The notes below the pieces were generated by a model, which saw only the letters and a program-made list of their open reading frames with translations, was not told the DNA's origin and did no database searches. Of a stretch of 64,000 bases of DNA, positions 37,201 to 49,200 are shown one piece after another. The DNA comes from Trichobilharzia szidati (Eukaryota > Platyhelminthes > Trematoda > Strigeidida > Schistosomatidae). The position numbers and the translations under genes are program-made. The DNA lies in contig OX235275.1 in NCBI GenBank assembly GCA_944472155.2, positions 28,386,865 through 28,450,864 of the forward strand, given 5' to 3'. The first letter of the stretch is position 1, and every line of letters begins with the position of its first letter.

Positions 37201-40200
37201 ACCACTACCACACACCACAAAACACATACAAATCACACAAACTAACCAACTGTCACACAGATCCACCCACCAACACACACACACACACACAGCAACACAA
37301 TCACACAGACAAGCAAACAAACAATCGAACGCAAGTCGAATTTCAATACATAAATCCAAGGCTCCATCGCTAACTCACTCACTCACTCACTCTTCTCTCT
37401 CACTCTATCTCTCTCACTCTATCTCACTCTGTCTCTCTTCCCGTCTCTCCCTCCACAGAAACACAACCAGTCACAGATCAGTCAGAAAGCACTCAGTCGG
37501 AAGGCACTGATCAACAGTTGACTACCACGCCTCAATTCGAGTCAACAACACCAGGTCAGTCAATTCCCTTTGATTATGATGATCACTTTTATTTTTATTC
37601 ACCGAACACCCGCCCTCTGCAATCACATCAGTCCAATCCACCAGCGGTGGAGACCCGTCCAATTCCCTTCCGTTCCGTTCTGTCACCTTCCATGACATCA
37701 CATGCCATTCCGTGCCATTCCATGTGACGCCATTCCATGACATGCTTTCCCTTGCATGGCTTTGCATTGCAATGCATTGGATTCCATTTCATTTCATTGC
37801 ATCGCTTCCCGAAAACATCCAACCCGCCAGACAATCACACAGCCGGCCACGATGACAGCCAGAATTATCCATCAACAACCACTCACCCACTCAACAAAAT
37901 ACCACTACCACACACCACAAAACACATACAAATCACACAAACTAACCAACTGTCACACAGATCCACCCACCAACACACACACACACACACAGCAACACAA
38001 TCACACAGACAAGCAAACAAACAATCGAACGCAAGTCGAATTTCAATACATAAATCCAAGGCTCCATCGCTAACTCACTCACTCACTCACTCTATCTCTC
38101 TCACTCTATCTCACTCTGTCTCTCTTCCCGTCTCTCCCTCCACAGAAACACAACCAGTCACAGATCAGTCAGAAAGCACTCAGTCGGAAGGCACTGATCA
38201 ACAGTTGACTACCACGCCTCAATTCGAGTCAACAACACCAGGTCAGTCAATTCCCTTTGATTATGATGATCACTTTTATTTTTATTCACCGAACACCCGC
38301 CCTCTGCAATCACATCAGTCCAATCCACCAGCGGTGGAGACCCGTCCAATTCCCATCCGTTCCGTTCTGTTACCTTCCATGACATCACATGCCATTCCGT
38401 GCCATTCCATGTGACGCCATTCCATGACATGCTTTCCCTTGCAAGGCTTTACATTGCAATGCATTGGATTCCATTTCATTTCATTGCATCGCTTTCCCGA
38501 AAACATCCAACCCGCCAGACAATCACACAGCCGGCCACGATGACAGCCAGAATTATCCATCAACAACCACTCACCCACTCAACAAAATACCACTACCACA
38601 CACCACAAAACACATACAAATCACACAAACTAACCAACTGTCACACAGATCCACCCACCAACACACACACACACACACAGCAACACAATCACACAGACAA
38701 GCAAACAAACAATCGAACGCAAGTCGAATTTCAATACATAAATCCAAGGCTCCATCGCTAACTCACTCACTCACTCACTCACTCACTCTATCTCTCTCAC
38801 TCTATCTCACTCTGTCTCTCTTCCCGTCTCTCCCTCCACAGAAACACAACCAGTCACAGATCAGTCAGAAAGCACTCAGTCGGAAGGCACTGATCAACAG
38901 TTGACTACCACGCCTCAATTCGAGTCAACAACACCAGGTCAGTCAATTCCCTTTGATTATGATGATCACTTTTATTTTTATTCACCGAACACCCGCCCTC
39001 TGCAATCACATCAGTCCAATCCACCAGCGGTGGAGACCCGTCCAATTCCCATCCGTTCCGTTCTGTTACCTTCCATGACATCACATGCCATTCCGTGCCA
39101 TTCCATGTGACGCCATTCCATGACATGCTTTCCCTTGCAAGGCTTTACATTGCAATGCATTGGATTCCATTTCATTTCATTGCATCGCTTTCCCGAAAAC
39201 ATCCAACCCGCCAGACAATCACACAGCCGGCCACGATGACAGCCAGAATTATCCATCAACAACCACTCACCCACTCAACAAAATACCACTACCACACACC
39301 ACAAAACACATACAAATCACACAAACTAACCAACTGTCACACAGATCCACCCACCAACACACACACACACACACAGCAACACAATCACACAGACAAGCAA
39401 ACAAACAATCGAACGCAAGTCGAATTTCAATACATAAATCCAAGGCTCCATCGCTAACTCACTCACTCACTCACTCACTCACTCTATCTCTCTCACTCTA
39501 TCTCACTCTGTCTCTCTTCCCGTCTCTCCCTCCACAGAAACACAACCAGTCACAGATCAGTCAGAAAGCACTCAGTCGGAAGGCACTGATCAACAGTTGA
39601 CTACCACGCCTCAATTCGAGTCAACAACACCAGGTCAGTCAATTCCCTTTGATTATGATGATCACTTTTATTTTTATTCACCGAACACCCGCCCTCTGCA
39701 ATCACATCAGTCCAATCCACCAGCAGTGGAGTCCCGTCCAATTCCCATCCGTTCCGTTCTGTCACCTTCCATGACATCACATGCCATTCCGTGCCATTCC
39801 ATGTGACGCCATTCCATGACATGCTTTCCCTTGCAAGGCTTTACATTGCAATGCATTGGATTCCATTTCATTTCATTGCATCGCTTTCCCGAAAACATCC
39901 AACCCGCCAGACAATCACACAGCCGGCCACGATGACAGCCAGAATTATCCATCAACAACCACTCACCCACTCAACAAAATACCACTACCACACACCACAA
40001 AACACATACAAATCACACAAACTAACCAACTGTCACACAGATCCACCCACCAACACACACACACACACACAGCAACACAATCACACAGACAAGCAAACAA
40101 ACAATCGAACGCAAGTCGAATTTCAATACATAAATCCAAGGCTCCATCGCTAACTCACTCACTCACTCACTCACTCTATCTCTCTCACTCTATCTCACTC

Positions 40201-43200
40201 TGTCTCTCTTCCCGTCTCTCCCTCCACAGAAACACAACCAGTCACAGATCAGTCAGAAAGCACTCAGTCGGAAGGCACTGATCAACAGTTGACTACCACG
40301 CCTCAATTCGAGTCAACAACACCAGGTCAGTCAATTCCCTTTGATTATGATGATCACTTTTATTTTTATTCACCGAACACCCGCCCTCTGCAATCACATC
40401 AGTCCAATCCACCAGCAGTGGAGTCCCGTCCAGTTCCCTTCCGTTCCGTTCTGTCACCTTCCATGACATCACATGCCATTCCGTGCCATTCCATGTGACG
40501 CCATTCCATGCCATGCTTTCCCTTGCATGGCTTTGCATTGCAATGCATTGGATTCCATTTCATTTCATTGCATCGCTTTCCCGAAAACATCCAACCCGCC
40601 AGACAATCACACAGCCGGCCACGATGACAGCCAGAATTATCCATCAACAACCACTCACCCACTCAACAAAATACCACTACCACACACCACAAAACACATA
40701 CAAATCACACAAACTAACCAACTGTCACACAGATCCACCCACCAACACACACACACACACACAGCAACACAATCACACAGACAAGCAAACAAACAATCGA
40801 ACGCAAGTCGAATTTCAATACATAAATCCAAGGCTCCATCGCTAACTCACTCACTCACTCACTCACTCTATCTCTCTCACTCTATCTCACTCTGTCTCTC
40901 TTCCCGTCTCTCCCTCCACAGAAACACAACCAGTCACAGATCAGTCAGAAAGCACTCAGTCGGAAGGCACTGATCAACAGTTGACTACCACGCCTCAATT
41001 CGAGTCAACAACACCAGGTCAGTCAATTCCCTTTGATTATGATGATCACTTTTATTTTTATTCACCGAACACCCGCCCTCTGCAATCACATCAGTCCAAT
41101 CCACCAGCAGTGGAGACCCGTCCAATTCCCTTCCGTTCCGTTCTGTCACCTTCCATGACATCACATGCCATTCCGTGCCATTCCATGTGACGCCATTCCA
41201 TGACATGCTTTCCCTTGCAAGGCTTTACATTGCAATGCATTGGATTCCATTTCATTTCATTGCATCGCTTTCCCGAAAACATCCAACCCGCCAGACAATC
41301 ACACAGCCGGCCACGATGACAGCCAGAATTATCCATCAACAACCACTCACCCACTCAACAAAATACCACTACCACACACCACAAAACACATACAAATCAC
41401 ACAAACTAACCAACTGTCACACAGATCCACCCACCAACACACACACACACACACAGCAACACAATCACACAGACAAGCAAACAAACAATCGAACGCAAGT
41501 CGAATTTCAATACATAAATCCAAGGCTCCATCGCTAACTCACTCACTCACTCACTCACTCTATCTCTCTCACTCTATCTCACTCTGTCTCTCTTCCCGTC
41601 TCTCCCTCCACAGAAACACAACCAGTCACAGATCAGTCAGAAAGCACTCAGTCGGAAGGCACTGATCAACAGTTGACTACCACGCCTCAATTCGAGTCAA
41701 CAACACCAGGTCAGTCAATTCCCTTTGATTATGATGATCACTTTTATTTTTATTCACCGAACACCCGCCCTCTGCAATCACATCAGTCCAATCCACCAGC
41801 GGTGGAGACCCGTCCAATTCCCATCCGTTCCGTTCTGTCACCTTCCATGACATCACATGCCATTCCGTGCCATTCCATGTGACGCCATTCCATGACATGC
41901 TTTCCCTTGCAAGGCTTTACATTGCAATGCATTGGATTCCATTTCATTTCATTGCATCGCTTTCCCGAAAACATCCAACCCGCCAGACAATCACACAGCC
42001 GGCCACGATGACAGCCAGAATTATCCATCAACAACCACTCACCCACTCAACAAAATACCACTACCACACACCACAAAACACATACAAATCACACAAACTA
42101 ACCAACTGTCACACAGATCCACCCACCAACACACACACACACACACAGCAACACAATCACACAGACAAGCAAACAAACAATCGAACGCAAGTCGAATTTC
42201 AATACATAAATCCAAGGCTCCATCGCTAACTCACTCACTCACTCACTCACTCTATCTCTCTCACTCTATCTCACTCTGTCTCTCTTCCCGTCTCTCCCTC
42301 CACAGAAACACAACCAGTCACAGATCAGTCAGAAAGCACTCAGTCGGAAGGCACTGATCAACAGTTGACTACCACGCCTCAATTCGAGTCAACAACACCA
42401 GGTCAGTCAATTCCCTTTGATTATGATGATCACTTTTATTTTTATTCACCGAACACCCGCCCTCTGCAATCACATCAGTCCAATCCACCAGCGGTGGAGA
42501 CCCGTCCAATTCCCTTCCGTTCCGTTCTGTCACCTTCCATGACATCACATGCCATTCCGTGCCATTCCATGTGACGCCATTCCATGACATGCTTTCCCTT
42601 GCAAGGCTTTACATTGCAATGCATTGGATTCCATTTCATTTCATTGCATCGCTTTCCCGAAAACATCCAACCCGCCAGACAATCACACAGCCGGCCACGA
42701 TGACAGCCAGAATTATCCATCAACAACCACTCACCCACTCAACAAAATACCACTACCACACACCACAAAACACATACAAATCACACAAACTAACCAACTG
42801 TCACACAGATCCACCCACCAACACACACACACACACACAGCAACACAATCACACAGACAAGCAAACAAACAATCGAACGCAAGTCGAATTTCAATACATA
42901 AATCCAAGGCTCCATCGCTAACTCACTCACTCACTCACTCACTCACTCTATCTCTCTCACTCTATCTCACTCTGTCTCTCTTCCCGTCTCTCCCTCCACA
43001 GAAACACAACCAGTCACAGATCAGTCAGAAAGCACTCAGTCGGAAGGCACTGATCAACAGTTGACTACCACGCCTCAATTCGAGTCAACAACACCAGGTC
43101 AGTCAATTCCCTTTGATTATGATGATCACTTTTATTTTTATTCACCGAACACCCGCCCTCTGCAATCACATCAGTCCAATCCACCAGCAGTGGAGACCCG

Positions 43201-46200
43201 TCCAATTCCCTTCCGTTCCGTTCTGTCACCTTCCATGACATCACATGCCATTCCGTGCCATTCCATGTGACGCCATTCCATGACATGCTTTCCCTTGCAT
43301 GCTTTTCATTGCAATGAAATTTACTCCATTTCATTTCATTGCATTGCCTTCCCGTAAACTTCTACCCCGCCAGACAATCACACAGCCGGCCACGATGACA
43401 GCCAATATTATCCATCAACAACCACTCACACACTCAACAAAATACGACTACCACACACCACAAAACACCTACAAATCACACAAACTAACCAACTGTCACA
43501 CAGATCCACCCACCAACACACACACACACACACAGCAACACAATCACACAGACAAGCAAACAAACAATCGAACGCAAGTCGAATTTCAATACATAAATCC
43601 AAGGCTCCATCGCTAACTCACTCACTCACTCACTCACTCACTCTATCTCTCTCACTCTATCTCACTCTGTCTCTCTTCCCGTCTCTCCCTCCACAGAAAC
43701 ACAACCAGTCACAGATCAGTCAGAAAGCACTCAGTCGGAAGGCACTGATCAACAGTTGACTACCACGCCTCAATTCGAGTCAACAACACCAGGTCAGTCA
43801 ATTCCCTTTGATTATGATGATCACTTTTATTTTTATTCACCGAACACCCGCCCTCTGCAATCACATCAGTCCAATCCACCAGCGGTGGAGACCCGTCCAA
43901 TTCCCATCCGTTCCGTTCTGTTTACCTTCCATGACATCACATGCCATTCCGTGCCATTCCATGTGACGCCATTCCATGACATGCTTTCCCTTGCAAGGCT
44001 TTACATTGCAATGCATTGGATTCCATTTCATTTCATTGCATCGCTTTCCCGAAAACATCCAACCCGCCAGACAATCACACAGCCGGCCACGATGACAGCC
44101 AGAATTATCCATCAACAACCACTCACCCACTCAACAAAATACCACTACCACACACCACAAAACACATACAAATCACACAAACTAACCAACTGTCACACAG
44201 ATCCACCCACCAACACACACACACACACACAGCAACACAATCACACAGACAAGCAAACAAACAATCGAACGCAAGTCGAATTTCAATACATAAATCCAAG
44301 GCTCCATCGCTAACTCACTCACTCACTCACTCACTCTATCTCTCTCACTCTATCTCACTCTGTCTCTCTTCCCGTCTCTCCCTCCACAGAAACACAACCA
44401 GTCACAGATCAGTCAGAAAGCACTCAGTCCGAAGGCACTGATCAACAGTTGACTACCACGCCTCAATTCGAGTCAACAACACCAGGTCAGTCAATTCCCT
44501 TTGATTATGATGATCACTTTTATTTTTATTCACCGAACACCCGCCCTCTGCAATCACATCAGTCCAATCCACCAGCGGTGGAGACCCGTCCAATTCCCAT
44601 CCGTTCCGTTCTGTCACCTTCCATGACATCACATGCCATTCCGTGCCATTCCATGTGACGCCATTCCATGACATGCTTTCCCTTGCAAGGCTTTACATTG
44701 CAATGCATTGGATTCCATTTCATTTCATTGCATCGCTTTCCCGAAAACATCCAACCCGCCAGACAATCACACAGCCGGCCACGATGACAGCCAGAATTAT
44801 CCATCAACAACCACTCACCCACTCAACAAAATACCACTACCACACACCACGAAACACATACAAATCACACAAACTAACCAACTGTCACACAGATCCACCC
44901 ACCAACACACACACACACACACAGCAACACAATCACACAGACAAGCAAACAAACAATCGAACGCAAGTCGAATTTCAATACATAAATCCAAGGCTCCATC
45001 GCTAACTCACTCACTCACTCACTCTATCTCTCTCACTCTATCTCACTCTGTCTCTCTTCCCGTCTCTCCCTCCACAGAAACACAACCAGTCACAGATCAG
45101 TCAGAAAGCACTCAGTCGGAAGGCACTGATCAACAGTTGACTACCACGCCTCAATTCGAGTCAACAACACCAGGTCAGTCAATTCCCTTTGATTATGATG
45201 ATCACTTTTATTTTTATTCACCGAACACCCGCCCTCTGCAATCACATCAGTCCAATCCACCAGCGGTGGAGAACCGTCCAATTCCCTTCCGTTCCGTTCT
45301 GTCACCTTCCATGACATCACATGCCATTCCGTGCCATTCCATGTGACGCCATTCCATGACATGCTTTCCCTTGCAAGGCTTTACATTGCAATGCATTGGA
45401 TTCCATTTCATTTCATTGCATCGCTTTCCCGAAAACATCCAACCCGCCAGACAATCACACAGCCGGCCACGATGACAGCCAGAATTATCCATCAACAACC
45501 ACTCACCCACTCAACAAAATACCACTACCACACACCACAAAACACATACAAATCACACAAACTAACCAACTGTCACACAGATCCACCCACCAACACACAC
45601 ACACACACACAGCAACACAATCACACAGACAAGCAAACAAACAATCGAACGCAAGTCGAATTTCAATACATAAATCCAAGGCTCCATCGCTAACTCACTC
45701 ACTCACTCACTCTATCTCTCTCACTCTATCTCACTCTGTCTCTCTTCCCGTCTCTCCCTCCACAGAAACACAACCAGTCACAGATCAGTCAGAAAGCACT
45801 CAGTCGGAAGGCACTGATCAACAGTTGACTACCACGCCTCAATTCGAGTCAACAACACCAGGTCAGTCAATTCCCTTTGATTATGATGATCACTTTTATT
45901 TTTATTCACCGAACACCCGCCCTCTGCAATCACATCAGTCCAATCCACCAGCAGTGGAGTCCCGTCCAGTTCCCTTCCGTTCCGTTCTGTCACCTTCCAT
46001 GACATCACATGCCATTCCGTGCCATTCCATGTGACGCCATTCCATGACATGCTTTCCCTTGCAAGGCTTTACATTGCAATGCATTGGATTCCATTTCATT
46101 TCATTGCATCGCTTTCCCGAAAACATCCAACCCGCCAGACAATCACACAGCCGGCCACGATGACAGCCAGAATTATCCATCAACAACCACTCACCCACTC

Positions 46201-49200
46201 AACAAAATACCACTACCACACACCACAAAACACATACAAATCACACAAACTAACCAACTGTCACACAGATCCACCCACCAACACACACACACACACACAG
46301 CAACACAATCACACAGACAAGCAAACAAACAATCGAACGCAAGTCGAATTTCAATACATAAATCCAAGGCTCCATCGCTAACTCACTCACTCACTCACTC
46401 ACTCTATCTCTCTCACTCTATCTCACTCTGTCTCTCTTCCCGTCTCTCCCTCCACAGAAACACAACCAGTCACAGATCAGTCAGAAAGCACTCAGTCGGA
46501 AGGCACTGATCAACAGTTGACTACCACGCCTCAATTCGAGTCAACAACACCAGGTCAGTCAATTCCCTTTGATTATGATGATCACTTTTATTTTTATTCA
46601 CCGAACACCCGCCCTCTGCAATCACATCAGTCCAATCCACCAGCAGTGGAGTCCCGTCCAATTCCCTTCCGTTCCGTTCTGTCACCTTCCATGACATCAC
46701 ATGCCATTCCGTGCCATTCCATGTGACGCCATTCCATGACATGCTTTCCCTTGCAAGGCTTTACATTGCAATGCATTGGATTCCATTTCATTTCATTGCA
46801 TCGCTTTCCCGAAAACATCCAACCCGCCAGACAATCACACAGCCGGCCACGATGACAGCCAGAATTATCCATCAACAACCACTCACCCACTCAACAAAAT
46901 ACCACTACCACACACCACAAAACACATACAAATCACACAAACTAACCAACTGTCACACAGATCCACCCACCAACACACACACACACACACAGCAACACAA
47001 TCACACAGACAAGCAAACAAACAATCGAACGCAAGTCGAATTTCAATACATAAATCCAAGGCTCCATCGCTAACTCACTCACTCACTCACTCACTCTATC
47101 TCTCTCACTCTATCTCACTCTGTCTCTCTTCCCGTCTCTCCCTCCACAGAAACACAACCAGTCACAGATCAGTCAGAAAGCACTCAGTCGGAAGGCACTG
47201 ATCAACAGTTGACTACCACGCCTCAATTCGAGTCAACAACACCAGGTCAGTCAATTCCCTTTGATTATGATGATCACTTTTTTTTTTATTCACCGAACAC
47301 CCGCCCTCTGCAATCACATCAGTCCAATCCACCAGCGGTGGAGAACCGTCCAATTCCCTTCCGTTCCGTTCTGTCACCTTCCATGACATCACATGCCATT
47401 CCGTGCCATTCCATGTGACGCCATTCCATGACATGATTTCACTTGCATATTTTTCTTTGCAATGAAATTTACTCCATTTCATTTCATTGCATTGCTTTCC
47501 CGTAATCTACCAACCCGCCAGACAATCACACAGCCGGCCACGATGACAGCCAGAATTATCCATCAACAACCACTCACCCACTCAACAAAATACCACTACC
47601 ACACACCACAAAACACATACAAATCACACAAACTAACCAACTGTCACACAGATCCACCCACCAACACACACACACACACACAGCAACACAATCACACAGA
47701 CAAGCAAACAAACAATCGAACGCAAGTCGAATTTCAATACATAAATCCAAGGCTCCATCGCTAACTCACTCACTCACTCTATCTCTCTCACTCTATCTCA
47801 CTCTGTCTCTCTTCCCGTCTCTCCCTCCACAGAAACACAACCAGTCACAGATCAGTCAGAAAGCACTCAGTCGGAAGGCACTGATCAACAGTTGACTACC
47901 ACGCCTCAATTCGAGTCAACAACACCAGGTCAGTCAATTCCCTTTGATTATGATGATCACTTTTATTTTTATTCACCGAACACCCGCCCTCTGCAATCAC
48001 ATCAGTCCAATCCACCAGCGGTGGAGACCCGTCCAATTCCCATCCGTTCCGTTCTGTCACCTTCCATGACATCACATGCCATTCCGTGCCATTCCATGTG
48101 ACGCCATTCCATGACATGCTTTCCCTTGCAAGGCTTTACATTGCAATGCATTGGATTCCATTTCATTTCATTGCATCGCTTTCCCGAAAACATCCAACCC
48201 GCCAGACAATCACACAGCCGGCCACGATGACAGCCAGAATTATCCATCAACAACCACTCACCCACTCAACAAAATACCACTACCACACACCACAAAACAC
48301 ATACAAATCACACAAACTAACCAACTGTCACACAGATCCACCCACCAACACACACACACACAACAGCAACACAATCACACAGACAAGCAAACAAACAATC
48401 GAACGCAAGTCGAATTTCAATACATAAATCCAAGGCTCCATCGCTAACTCACTCACTCACTCACTCACTCTATCTCTCTCACTCTATCTCACTCTGTCTC
48501 TCTTCCCGTCTCTCCCTCCACAGAAACACAACCAGTCACAGATCAGTCAGAAAGCACTCAGTCGGAAGGCACTGATCAACAGTTGACTACCACGCCTCAA
48601 TTCGAGTCAACAACACCAGGTCAGTCAATTCCCTTTGATTATGATGATCACTTTTATTTTTATTCACCGAACACCCGCCCTCTGCAATCACATCAGTCCA
48701 ATCCACCAGCGGTGGAGACCCGTCCAGTTCCCTTCCGTTCCGTTCTGTCACCTTCCATGACATCACATGCCATTCCGTGCCATTCCATGTGACGCCATTC
48801 CATGACATGCTTTCCCTTGCAAGGCTTTACATTGCAATGCATTGGATTCCATTTCATTTCATTGCATCGCTTTCCCGAAAACATCCAACCCGCCAGACAA
48901 TCACACAGCCGGCCACGATGACAGCCAGAATTATCCATCAACAACCACTCACCCACTCAACAAAATACCATTACCACACACCACAAAACACCCAAGCACC
49001 ACCCAAACCAACCTGAAGTAAACCAGTCAGACACACTCACGCACACTCAGACACACAATCACACATACAAGCTATCACACAATCAACCGAAATTCAAATC
49101 TCAATAAATAAATCCAACGCTCCATCGCTCGCTCGCTCGCTCACCCACTCAATCTCTCTTTCTCTCTCTCTCGCTATCTCTCCCTCCCTCCCTCCCTCCC

